This document shows, in pieces, positions 8,662-16,623 of a stretch of 64,000 nt of DNA. The position numbers were made by a program, and so were the translations under genes. How positions within the stretch are numbered: position 1 is the first letter of the stretch; every line of letters begins with the position of its first letter. The notes under the pieces were generated by a model. That model was given only the letters and a program-made list of their open reading frames with translations. It was not told the origin of the DNA and did not search any database. Source of the stretch: Microbacterium sp. p3-SID336 (GTDB lineage Bacteria > Actinomycetota > Actinomycetes > Actinomycetales > Microbacteriaceae); assembly GCF_025143365.1 (NCBI RefSeq), contig NZ_JALXPE010000006.1, positions 1-64,000 on the forward strand. Reading direction: 5' to 3'.

Positions 8662-10062
8662 GTGGAAACCGCAGCCCTCATCGTCGTGCTCGTCATCGCG
8701 CTGGCACTCTTCTTCGACTTCACGAACGGCTTTCACGACACCGCCAATGCGATGGCGACGCCCATCGCGACCGGTGCCCTGAAGCCCAAGACCGCGGTGC
8801 TCCTCGCCGCGCTGCTGAACCTGGTCGGCGCCTTCCTCTCCACGGAGGTCTCCAAGACCATCTCCGGCGGCATCATCAAGGAGGACGCGATCATCCAGGC
8901 GGGGGCGGAGCTGTTCCTCGCCCTGATCTTCGCCGGACTGATCGGCGCGATCACCTGGAACATGCTCACCTGGCTCCTCGGCCTGCCGTCGAGCTCCTCG
9001 CACGCGCTGTTCGGCGGCCTGATCGGCGCCACGCTCGTGGGCGCCGGCCTCGGCGGCATCGACTTCGGCGCCGTGCTGTCGAAGATCGTGCTTCCCGCGC
9101 TGATCGCGCCGATCACGGCGGGGATCATCGCCTTCGCTGCCACCAAGATCGCGTACTCGGTGACCCGTCGCTACGACGGCAAGCCGGACGGCCGCGACGG
9201 CTTCCGCTGGGGGCAGATCTTCACGTCCTCGCTCGTCGCCCTCGCGCACGGCACCAACGACGCGCAGAAGACGATGGGCGTCATCACGCTCGCCATGATC
9301 ACGATCGGCTGGCAGTCCGGTGCGCACCACGAGCCGGAGCTGTGGGTCATCGTGGCGTGTGCGTTCACGATCGCTCTCGGCACGTACCTGGGCGGCTGGC
9401 GCATCATCCGCACGCTCGGCAAGGGCCTGACCGACGTCAAGCCGGCGCAGGGGTTCTCGGCGGAGAGCTCGACGGCGGCCACCATCCTCGCGTCCAGCGC
9501 TCTCGGCTTCGCGCTCTCCACCACCCAGGTCGCGTCGGGCTCCGTGATCGGCTCCGGGCTGGGCCGCCGCGGCTCCACGGTGCGGTGGCGTACCGCGGGT
9601 CGCATCGGCGTCGGCTGGCTGCTCACGCTCCCGGCGGCCGGTGGCGTCGGCGCCCTCGCCGCCCTGCTCGTGGTGTGGCTCGGGACGTGGGGCGTCGCGA
9701 TCGACGCCGTCCTCGCGGTCGTGATCATCCTCGGCCTGTACATGCGGTCGCGGCACACCGCGGTCACGCACGCGAATGCGATGAGCGACGTCGCCGAGTC
9801 CCACCTCGCCGTCGAGGTCCTGGACACTCCTCCGCCCACGCGTCGCCAGCAGCGCATCGCGCAGGCGAAGGCGGAGGCGAAGGCCCGCGCCGAGGCGAAG
9901 GACAAGGCCAAGGCCGAGGCGAAGGCCAAGGCCAAGAAGAAGGCCGAGGCGAAGGCGGGTAAGAAGGCCGTCGCCACCACCGGCCCGCGCCCGACGCAGC
10001 CGCCTGCGGGGGAGCAGACGCCGGAACAGGCGGAGACCAGGCGGAAGGGCGACTCGGCATGA
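8662..10062 (+). CDS. pit: PiT-family inorganic phosphate transporter
   Basis: A low-affinity phosphate/cation symporter in the cytoplasmic membrane. The 466-residue protein has the two inverted PiT repeats, with FDFTNGFHDTANAMATPIA near the start and LAHGTNDAQKTMGV in the second half, and about ten membrane helices. The last 75 residues form a cytoplasmic tail of repeated lysine-alanine-glutamate units. The GTG at 8662 is taken as start because it precedes the first helix and family homology begins there; the open frame further upstream is shadow sequence. The stop overlaps the next gene by ATGA. No PhoU-like accessory gene is adjacent. Confidence 0.9.
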   Translation: METAALIVVLVIALALFFDFTNGFHDTANAMATPIATGALKPKTAVLLAALLNLVGAFLSTEVSKTISGGIIKEDAIIQAGAELFLALIFAGLIGAITWNMLTWLLGLPSSSSHALFGGLIGATLVGAGLGGIDFGAVLSKIVLPALIAPITAGIIAFAATKIAYSVTRRYDGKPDGRDGFRWGQIFTSSLVALAHGTNDAQKTMGVITLAMITIGWQSGAHHEPELWVIVACAFTIALGTYLGGWRIIRTLGKGLTDVKPAQGFSAESSTAATILASSALGFALSTTQVASGSVIGSGLGRRGSTVRWRTAGRIGVGWLLTLPAAGGVGALAALLVVWLGTWGVAIDAVLAVVIILGLYMRSRHTAVTHANAMSDVAESHLAVEVLDTPPPTRRQQRIAQAKAEAKARAEAKDKAKAEAKAKAKKKAEAKAGKKAVATTGPRPTQPPAGEQTPEQAETRRKGDSA

Positions 10063-10394
10063 ACGTCACCATCGACTGGCTCGCCTTCCTCCAGGTCTTC
10101 GCTGCCGCCCTCATCGGCGCGACGGCCATCGTCACGTTCTACGCGCTCGGCCTGCGCCTGCTGGTGCGCAGCGGACGCGCCCCGATCGTGAGCCCTGCGG
10201 AGTTCACCGATGCGATCACCGTGATCTCCGAGAAGGAGCTCAAGCGCGCCGCGAAGCAGGCGGCGAAGGCCGCGAAGAAGAGCCCGCTCACGGAGGGCCA
10301 GAAGACGCTCGCCCTGATCGGCGCCTACAGCTGCTTCGTGCTGTGCGGTGTGGCGGTCATCGCCGGCATCCTGATCATCGTCGTCGGGCACTGA
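10059..10394 (+). CDS. small two-helix membrane partner of the phosphate transporter
   Basis: A 111-residue protein with membrane helices at about 8-30 and 83-107 separated by a lysine/alanine-rich loop (KRAAKQAAKAAKKS). It starts in the ATGA overlap with the transporter, so it is translationally coupled and probably acts with it. The basic loop echoes the transporter tail. I recognise no family with a known function. Confidence 0.75.
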   Translation: MNVTIDWLAFLQVFAAALIGATAIVTFYALGLRLLVRSGRAPIVSPAEFTDAITVISEKELKRAAKQAAKAAKKSPLTEGQKTLALIGAYSCFVLCGVAVIAGILIIVVGH

Positions 10395-10452
10395 ACTGCG
10401 CCGCGCTGGCGCGTCAGGGCCCGGCGTCCCGGGCTGACCCTAGGCTGGGGCC

Positions 10453-11373
10453 ATGTCCGCAGCCTCAGGCACGCCCGTCGTCTTCGGCCGGTTCGACCCG
10501 CCATCGCATGTCCTGATCCACGTGAGCGATCCGCACTTCCTCGCGGGAGGCGCGCGCCTGGGCGGCCGCTTCGACGTGGAGCGCACGTTCGAGCGCACGC
10601 TCGCGGCGATTCGTGCCGTGCACCCGCACCCGACTGCGATCGTGGTGACGGGCGACCTCGCGGATCTCGGCGAGCCCGAGGCGTACCGCCGTCTGCGGGC
10701 TGCGGTCGAGCCCGTTGCCGCGGAGCTGGGAACGCCCGTGATCTGGGTCGCAGGCAACCACGACGAGCGCCCCGCCCTGCGCAGCGAGCTGCTCGACCTC
10801 GAGCCGTCGGAGCAGCCGGTCACGGGCGTCTGGGATCTCGACGGCCTGCGACTGATCGCCCTCGACACGAGCGTGCCGGGGTGGCACCACGGCGACCTCG
10901 ACGACGCGCAGCTCTCCTGGCTCGCCGAGGTGCTGGCGGAGCCCGCCCCGCACGGCACGCTCCTCGCGATGCACCATCCGCCGCTGCCCAGCCACCTGCC
11001 GCTGTTCGACATCCTGGAGCTGCGGCATCAGGACGAGCTCGCGGAGGTCGTGCGCGGCAGTGACGTGCGCGGCATCCTGGCCGGGCATCTGCACTATTCG
11101 TCGCATGGGCTGTTCGCCGGGGTGCCCGTGAGCGTCGCCTCCGCGACCTGCTACACGATGAACGTCGCGAGGCCGGCGGCGGAGGTCAACGGCATGGACG
11201 CCGCGCAGGCGTTCCAGCTCGTGCACGTGCGTCCGCAGACCATCACCCACACGGTCGTGCCCGTCGTCGACGCGCCGACGGGTGACGTCTTCTCCGAGGA
11301 ATGGGTAGCGCGCATGGCCGCGCTCACCCCGGAACAGCGACTCGAGGCGTTCTCCCGCAAACCCCCGCGCTGA
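10453..11373 (+). CDS. metallophosphoesterase, cyclic-nucleotide phosphodiesterase-like
   Basis: A 306-residue calcineurin-like phosphoesterase with the full metal-binding series: SDPHF, VVTGDLADLGE, VAGNHDER, MHHPPLP and AGHLHYSSHG. This order matches the CpdA/Icc and Rv0805 class of 3',5'-cyclic nucleotide phosphodiesterases, but other phosphodiesters are possible substrates. The ATG follows TAGGCT (10441-10446) by 6 bases, a probable leaderless start. There is no signal peptide. It precedes aspA by 61 bases. Confidence 0.85.
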   Translation: MSAASGTPVVFGRFDPPSHVLIHVSDPHFLAGGARLGGRFDVERTFERTLAAIRAVHPHPTAIVVTGDLADLGEPEAYRRLRAAVEPVAAELGTPVIWVAGNHDERPALRSELLDLEPSEQPVTGVWDLDGLRLIALDTSVPGWHHGDLDDAQLSWLAEVLAEPAPHGTLLAMHHPPLPSHLPLFDILELRHQDELAEVVRGSDVRGILAGHLHYSSHGLFAGVPVSVASATCYTMNVARPAAEVNGMDAAQAFQLVHVRPQTITHTVVPVVDAPTGDVFSEEWVARMAALTPEQRLEAFSRKPPR

Positions 11374-11434
11374 CCGGCGTAGACTGGACGCATCCCCCGC
11401 TCTTTCCATTCGCCACGACCCACGAGGATGTGAC

Positions 11435-12895
11435 ATGGCTTCTGCCGCGCCTGCCAAGACCCGTACCGAGACCGATTCGCTGGGAAGCATGGAGATCCCC
11501 GTCGACGCGTACTGGGGGATCCACACTGCCCGCGCCGACGCGAACTTCCCGATCTCCAAGCGCCCCATCTCGGTGTACCCCGACCTGGTGGTCGCGCTCG
11601 CGATGGTCAAGCAGGCGAGCGCCAGGGCGAACCGCGAGATCGGCGTGCTCGACCCCGAGCGCGCCGACCTGATCGACCGGGCCGCGCAGCGCGTCATCGA
11701 CGGCGAGTTCCACGAGCAGTTCACGGTCGGCGTGATCCAGGGCGGGGCCGGCACCTCGACCAACATGAACGCGAACGAGGTCATCACCAACATCGCGCTC
11801 GAGATGGCCGGCCGCGAGAAGGGCGACTACGCCTTCCTCTCGCCGATCGACCACACCAACCGCAGCCAGTCCACGAACGACGTGTACCCCACCGCGGTCA
11901 AGATCGGCCTCTCGCTCACTCTGCGCTCGCTCCTGGACGAGCTCGACGCACTGCGCGTGGCGTTCCTCGGCAAGGCTGGCGAGTTCCACGACATCCTCAA
12001 GGTCGGGCGCACGCAGCTGCAGGATGCCGTGCCCATGACGCTGGGCCAGGAGTTCAACGGCTTCGCGACGACGCTGGGGGAGGATCACAGCCGTCTCACC
12101 GAGAACGCCTCGCTCATGTTCGAGATCAACATGGGCGCCACGGCCATCGGGACCGGCATCACGACCCACCCCGACTACGCGCCGGCCGTCCTGCGCCACC
12201 TCCGCGAGATCACCGGCCTGGACCTGGAGACGGCGACCGACCTGGTCGAGTCGACCAGCGACACCGGCGCCTTCATGTCGTTCTCCTCGTCGCTCAAGCG
12301 GAACGCGATCAAGCTGTCCAAGATCTGCAACGACCTGCGTCTGCTGTCCTCGGGCCCCCAGGCGGGCCTCGGCGAGATCAACCTCCCGGCGATGCAGGCG
12401 GGGTCCAGCATCATGCCGGGCAAGGTGAACCCGGTGATCCCCGAGGTCGTGAACCAGGTCGCGTTCGCGGTCGTGGGCGCCGACACCACGGTGACCATGG
12501 CCGTCGAGGGCGGGCAGCTGCAGCTCAACGCCTTCGAGCCCGTCATCGCGCACTCGATCTTCCAGTCCATCACCTGGATGCGTCAGGCCATGTGGACCCT
12601 GCGCGTCAACTGCGTCGAGGGCATCACCGCCAACCGCGACCGCCTGGGTGCGATGGTGGGCGCCTCGGTCGGCGTCATCACGGCCCTGACCCCGTTCATC
12701 GGCTACGCGGCCGCCGCGGCCCTCGCGAAGACCGCGCTGCTCACCAACCGCAATGTCGCCGACCTCGTGGTGGAGGCGGGGCTGATGTCGCGTGACGAGG
12801 TCACCAAGCAGCTGTCCCCGGCCCGTCTCTCCGGACTCGAAGCCGTCACGGCGGCGATCCCGATCGTCACGCCGGACGACCTCATCCAGATCTGA
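11435..12895 (+). CDS. aspA: aspartate ammonia-lyase
   Basis: Splits L-aspartate into fumarate and ammonia. The 486-residue protein has the fumarase/aspartase signature GSSIMPGKVNP, the aspartase-type SQSTNDVYPTA segment, and GRTQLQDAVPMTLGQEF, which resembles AspA more than FumC. A TAGACT box lies near 11381-11386, giving a short leader, and GAGGATGTGAC precedes the ATG. It ends in a strong shared terminator. Class II fumarase is the alternative but is less likely. Confidence 0.92.
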   Translation: MASAAPAKTRTETDSLGSMEIPVDAYWGIHTARADANFPISKRPISVYPDLVVALAMVKQASARANREIGVLDPERADLIDRAAQRVIDGEFHEQFTVGVIQGGAGTSTNMNANEVITNIALEMAGREKGDYAFLSPIDHTNRSQSTNDVYPTAVKIGLSLTLRSLLDELDALRVAFLGKAGEFHDILKVGRTQLQDAVPMTLGQEFNGFATTLGEDHSRLTENASLMFEINMGATAIGTGITTHPDYAPAVLRHLREITGLDLETATDLVESTSDTGAFMSFSSSLKRNAIKLSKICNDLRLLSSGPQAGLGEINLPAMQAGSSIMPGKVNPVIPEVVNQVAFAVVGADTTVTMAVEGGQLQLNAFEPVIAHSIFQSITWMRQAMWTLRVNCVEGITANRDRLGAMVGASVGVITALTPFIGYAAAAALAKTALLTNRNVADLVVEAGLMSRDEVTKQLSPARLSGLEAVTAAIPIVTPDDLIQI

Positions 12896-12914
12896 CCGTC
12901 CCGCGCGGACACGC

Positions 12915-12949
12915 GAAGGGGACGGGAGCCGCGCGCTCCCGTCCCCTTC
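12915..12949. terminator. bidirectional terminator between aspA and the FAH-family gene
   Basis: A perfect 15-bp stem (12915-12929 with 12935-12949) around the loop CGCGC. It serves both convergent genes. Confidence 0.85.
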
Positions 12950-12984
12950 AGCGTCGCCGTCTCAGTTCAGCGTCGCCGCCTCAG
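12947..12984. repeat. 19-bp tandem duplication across the stop codon of the FAH gene
   Basis: TTCAGCGTCGCCG(T/C)CTCAG occurs twice head to tail (12947-12965, 12966-12984) with one mismatch. The second copy holds the TGA of the minus-strand gene; the first overlaps the terminator arm. Confidence 0.8.
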
Positions 12985-13850
12985 TCGAGGATGCGGCAGT
13001 GCGTGGTGAGCTCGCCGATGCCGTCGATGCCGACCGTGACCGTGGAGCGGTCGCGGAGGAAGATCTGGGGATCCCGCGAGTAGCCGGCGCCCCCGGGGCT
13101 GCCGGTGGAGATGAGCGTGCCGGGCAGCAGGGTGAGCGACTGGGAGAGGTGCGCGATGAGCTTCGCGACCGAGCGCACCATCTGGTCGGTGCTGGCGTCC
13201 TGCACCGTGTGTCCGTCCACGACCGTCCAGATGTGCAGGTCCTGCGGGTCGGCGACCTCGTCCGCGGTGACGGCGAAGGGACCGGTGGGCGTGAAGCCGT
13301 CGAACGACTTGCACCGCGACCACTGGGCCTCGGAGAACTGGATGTTCCGCGCCGTGATGTCGTTGACGACCGTGTAGCCCCACACGTGCGCGAGGGCGTC
13401 CTCCTCCGCGACGTCCTTCGCCGGGGTGCCGATGAGCACGCCGAGCTCCGCCTCGTAGTCGACGGCTTCGCTGAGTGCGCGCGGCCACGACGTGACCTGG
13501 TCGTGGCCGGTGAGGGAGTTCGGCCACAGCGTGAACACCGTCGGCGCCGCGTCGGTCTTGAGCCCGAGCTCGCTGGAGTGCGCGGCGTAGTTGAGTCCGA
13601 CGGCGAGGACGGCCGGGGGAGCGATGACGGCGGATGCGAACGCCCAGTCCCCCAGCGGGTGGCGCGGAGCAGAGCCGTCCGCCAGCGCGGAGCGGAGCTC
13701 GTCGAGTCCCCGATCACCCCGCTCGATCAGCTGCTGCAGCGTGGCAGGGGCGTCGGGTAGGAGGTCGGAGACGAGGATGGCGTCCGTGTCGTCCACCACG
13801 GCGAGAACCGCACGGGGGGAGTCGGGACGGCGCAGGTGAGCGAACCGCAT
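12981..13850 (-). CDS. fumarylacetoacetate hydrolase-family protein
   Basis: A 289-residue member of the FAH superfamily, which hydrolyses or decarboxylates beta-diketo acids, often late in aromatic degradation. Visible are LAVGLNYAAHSSELG, the metal-ligand segment DYEAELGVLIG, and STGSPGGAG near the C-terminus. The substrate cannot be told from the sequence, and no catabolic operon surrounds it. The ATG follows TAGCGT (minus strand, 13862-13857) by 6 bases. It diverges from the PrsW-like gene. Confidence 0.87.
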   Translation of the reverse strand: MRFAHLRRPDSPRAVLAVVDDTDAILVSDLLPDAPATLQQLIERGDRGLDELRSALADGSAPRHPLGDWAFASAVIAPPAVLAVGLNYAAHSSELGLKTDAAPTVFTLWPNSLTGHDQVTSWPRALSEAVDYEAELGVLIGTPAKDVAEEDALAHVWGYTVVNDITARNIQFSEAQWSRCKSFDGFTPTGPFAVTADEVADPQDLHIWTVVDGHTVQDASTDQMVRSVAKLIAHLSQSLTLLPGTLISTGSPGGAGYSRDPQIFLRDRSTVTVGIDGIGELTTHCRILD

Positions 13851-13939
13851 GGTTCTACGCTACCCGGTGCGCACGGACCGGCGGATGGAGGACTCGGCCA
13901 TACCCGAGCGTCATTGCTTGTGCCCCATAAGCTTTGGCT

Positions 13940-15256
13940 ATGACTTTCGGAGGACCGTCCGACCCCCAGCAGCCCTCTCGGTACACGCCGCCGCCCGCGC
14001 AGCAGCCGCCCGCGCAGCAGCCGCACCCGTCGGCGTACTCGGCGGCGCAGTACGCGCAGTCGCCGTACCTGCCGCCCTCGTTCGGGCAGCAGCCGGGCTA
14101 TGCATCGGCGCTCGCGCAGCCCACGCCGTACACACCCCCGGCCCCGGTCGCGCCCTCCCCGGCGGAGGCGCTGCCGGCTCTTCCCGTTCCGACCCGCAAG
14201 GGGCGCACGGTGTCGCTGTGGCTGTTCGGCTTCCTCGGCTTCCTGCTGCTCGCGCTCATCGGCTACTTCGGCTGGGCGCTCGGGCCGACCGCGTCGGCCG
14301 TGGGGCTCGTGCTGGCGCTCATCCCGCTCACCATCGTTTTCCTCGGGGTGCGCATGATCGACCGCTGGGAGCCCGAGCCCAAGCGTCTGGTGATCTTCGC
14401 GATCGCCTGGGGCGCGGTGGCCGCCGTCGGGTTGAGCCTGCTGGTCGACATCGGCCTCACGATCCTGTTCGGCATCCTCCCGGAGGAGTTCTCCGCGGTC
14501 GTGCAGGCCCCGATCGTGGAGGAGTTCTGGAAGGGCCTCGGCGTCTTCCTGATCTTCCTGCTGGCGCGGCGCTCGTTCGACGGCCCCATCGACGGCGTGG
14601 TGTACGGCGCGCTGGTCGGCGCCGGGTTCGCCTTCACCGAGAACATCCAGTACTTCGCCGTGAGTCTCATCGAGGGCGGGGGCGAGCAGCTGGGCGCGAC
14701 GTTCATCGTCCGCGCGCTGCTGTCGCCGTTCGCCCACGCGATGTTCACGTCGCTGACGGGCTTCGCGATCGGACTCGTGGCCCGGCGGCACGCCTCCGCC
14801 GGTGCGGCGGCCGCGGCGGGCTTGGTGGGCATGCTCGGCGCGATCCTGCTGCACGCGCTGTGGAACGGCTCGGCCACGTTCGCCGACTTCTTCGGCCTGT
14901 ACTTCACGCTGCAGGTGCCCCTGTTCATCGGCTTCATCCTCGGGATCATCGCGCTGCGCAAGGAGGAGGCCAGGCTCACCCGCGCGCGCCTGGCGGAGTA
15001 CGCCGCCGCCGGGTGGTTCACCCCGGAGGAGGTCACCATGCTCGCGACCCCGGCGGGGCGGAAGGTGGGCCTCGCGTGGGCGGCCCAGCTGCGCGGCGAC
15101 CGTCGTCCGCTCATGCGCGAGTTCATCAAGGACGCGACGGCGCTGGCGGCGGTGCGTCAGCGGGCGATCACAGGGCGCGACCCGCTCGCGGTCGACGACG
15201 AGCGGGCGCTGCTGATCCGCACGCGGGCGACCAGGGCGGCGCTGCTGGCCTACTGA
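13940..15256 (+). CDS. PrsW-family intramembrane metalloprotease
   Basis: A 438-residue protein. The first 90 residues are disordered and rich in proline, glutamine and tyrosine; about eight membrane helices follow. PrsW motifs are intact: EEFWKG, FTENIQYF, FAHAMFTS and LHALWNG. The family cuts membrane substrates such as anti-sigma factors; no sigma factor is adjacent here. The ATG at 13940 is preferred because TAAGCT (13928-13933) stands exactly 6 bases before it; a TTG two codons upstream is less likely. Confidence 0.87.
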   Translation: MTFGGPSDPQQPSRYTPPPAQQPPAQQPHPSAYSAAQYAQSPYLPPSFGQQPGYASALAQPTPYTPPAPVAPSPAEALPALPVPTRKGRTVSLWLFGFLGFLLLALIGYFGWALGPTASAVGLVLALIPLTIVFLGVRMIDRWEPEPKRLVIFAIAWGAVAAVGLSLLVDIGLTILFGILPEEFSAVVQAPIVEEFWKGLGVFLIFLLARRSFDGPIDGVVYGALVGAGFAFTENIQYFAVSLIEGGGEQLGATFIVRALLSPFAHAMFTSLTGFAIGLVARRHASAGAAAAAGLVGMLGAILLHALWNGSATFADFFGLYFTLQVPLFIGFILGIIALRKEEARLTRARLAEYAAAGWFTPEEVTMLATPAGRKVGLAWAAQLRGDRRPLMREFIKDATALAAVRQRAITGRDPLAVDDERALLIRTRATRAALLAY

Positions 15257-15285
15257 GCGGCCGGGCTCGAGGCGGCCCCGGACAG

Positions 15286-15336
15286 ACTCAGCGCCCGGTG
15301 CTGCGGCGATGCCTGCATGTCTCCCGGGCGCTGAGT
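15286..15336 (+). terminator. 13-bp inverted repeat after the PrsW-like gene
   Basis: ACTCAGCGCCCGG (15286-15298) pairs perfectly with 15324-15336 around a 25-base loop. It is a probable terminator, though the loop is unusually large. The remaining gap up to 15460 shows nothing clear. Confidence 0.5.
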
Positions 15337-15471
15337 TGATCTGCCACCAGGGTGCACCCGGGGCCGTCGACGTGTCAAGAGCGTCCGGTGCGGCAGGCGG
15401 CCTCGAGGTGTTCGCTGTGAGCAGGTGCCTGCGCGTTGACCGGGCGCGCGCGCGTCCGATTGGATGGAGGC

Positions 15472-15840
15472 ATGACTGATCGCACGAAGCCCGAGTTCGA
15501 CGCCCCGACCGGCCCTGCCCCCGCAGAACTGGTCATCCGCGACATCATCGAGGGTGACGGTGCCGAGGCCAAGCCCGGCGACACCGTGACCGTCCACTAC
15601 GCCGGTGTGGAGTTCGAGTCCGGCGAGGAGTTCGACTCCTCGTGGGGCCGCGGCGAGACCATCCAGTTCCCGCTGCGCGGTCTGATCCAGGGCTGGCAGG
15701 ACGGCATTCCCGGCATGAAGGTGGGTGGTCGGCGCGAGCTGATCATCCCGCCGCACCTGGCGTACGGCCCGGTCGGCGGCGGCCACTTCCTCTCCGGGAA
15801 GACGCTGATCTTCATCATCGACCTCGTCGCCGTCGGCTGA
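15472..15840 (+). CDS. FKBP-type peptidyl-prolyl isomerase
   Basis: A 122-residue cytoplasmic FKBP domain that catalyses proline cis/trans isomerisation. Core motifs are VTVHYAGVEFESGEEFDSSW, GLIQGWQDGIPGMKVGGRR, PPHLAYG and LIFIIDLV. There is no signal peptide or trigger-factor extension. The ATG at 15472 is 6 bases after TTGGAT (15460-15465); upstream GTG codons in the same frame lack support. A UUCG-capped terminator follows. Confidence 0.92.
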   Translation: MTDRTKPEFDAPTGPAPAELVIRDIIEGDGAEAKPGDTVTVHYAGVEFESGEEFDSSWGRGETIQFPLRGLIQGWQDGIPGMKVGGRRELIIPPHLAYGPVGGGHFLSGKTLIFIIDLVAVG

Positions 15841-15860
15841 ATCCGACCATCGACAATCGG

Positions 15861-15888
15861 ACGCCTCTCCTCTTCGGAGGAGGGGCGT
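15861..15888 (+). terminator. terminator with UUCG tetraloop after the FKBP gene
   Basis: Arms 15861-15872 and 15877-15888 form a 12-bp stem with one G-U pair, capped by TTCG and followed by a T-rich stretch. Confidence 0.8.
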
Positions 15889-15910
15889 TCGTCATTCCGG
15901 GATTCTTTTC

Positions 15911-15938
15911 CATTCACGGGAATACATGCGCGTGAATG
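15911..15938. promoter_or_regulatory. 28-bp inverted repeat upstream of the YceI gene
   Basis: CATTCACG (15911-15918) and CGTGAATG (15931-15938) are separated by 12 bases, with half-site centres two helical turns apart. It is a candidate MarR- or TetR-type operator for the gene starting at 16021. Confidence 0.45.
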
Positions 15939-16020
15939 CAGGTTGGGCAGGAGGACGCCGCGCTCGCGGTCCCTGTCCCTTCGCCGCCCTGGTGCGGCCC
16001 CTGTCTCCGAGGAGAAACCC

Positions 16021-16575
16021 ATGACCAGCATCGACATCCCCGGCTACCGCCCCGGAACCTGGGTCCTCGACCCCGCGCACAGCGAGGTCACGTTCAGCGT
16101 GCGCCACATGATGATCTCGAAGGTGCGCGGCACCTTCGGCGTCAAGAGCGCCACCCTGATCGCGCCCGAGAACCCGCTGGAGGCCAAGGTCGAGGCGAGC
16201 GTCGACGTGACCTCGGTCGACACCAAGGACGAAGGCCGCGACACGCACCTGCGTTCGGCGGACTTCTTCGACACCGAGAACTACCCGACGATGGAGTTCG
16301 TGTCGACCGGCGCCCGCGTCGAAGGCGGCGACCTGCTCGTCGACGGTGACCTCACGATCCGCGGCATCACCAAGCCGGTCACGTTCGAGCTGGACTTCGG
16401 CGGCTTCGGCAGCGACCCCTGGGGCAACTACAAGGCGGGCGCCTCGGCGAAGACCGTCATCAACCGCGAGGACTTCGGCCTCACCTGGAACGCCGCGCTG
16501 GAGACCGGGGGTGTGCTCGTGGGCAAGGACGTCACGATCAACCTCGACCTGCAGGGTGCGCTGCAGCAGGACTGA
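16021..16575 (+). CDS. YceI-family lipid-binding protein
   Basis: A 184-residue protein with a complete YceI lipocalin-like fold: GTWVLDPAHSEVTFSVRHMM near the start, DTHLRSADFFD in the middle, and GLTWNAALETGGVLVG near the end. The family binds polyisoprenoid-type lipids. There is no signal peptide, so this copy is cytoplasmic, as is common in actinobacteria. The ATG at 16021 follows GAGGAGAAACCC. Confidence 0.9.
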   Translation: MTSIDIPGYRPGTWVLDPAHSEVTFSVRHMMISKVRGTFGVKSATLIAPENPLEAKVEASVDVTSVDTKDEGRDTHLRSADFFDTENYPTMEFVSTGARVEGGDLLVDGDLTIRGITKPVTFELDFGGFGSDPWGNYKAGASAKTVINREDFGLTWNAALETGGVLVGKDVTINLDLQGALQQD

Positions 16576-16589
16576 GCGACCGCCGCGTC

Positions 16590-16623
16590 GAGAACCCCGG
16601 GTCCGTCAGGGCTCGGGGTTCTC
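16590..16623. terminator. bidirectional hairpin between the YceI and MFS genes
   Basis: GAGAACCCCG (16590-16599) pairs with CGGGGTTCTC (16614-16623). The second arm lies inside the last codons of the minus-strand transporter gene. Confidence 0.65.

Noticed and set aside
11435..12895. Class II fumarase instead of aspartase
   Set aside because: QSTNDVYPTA and RTQLQDAVPMTLGQEF match aspartate ammonia-lyase more closely than FumC. Biochemical confirmation would settle it.
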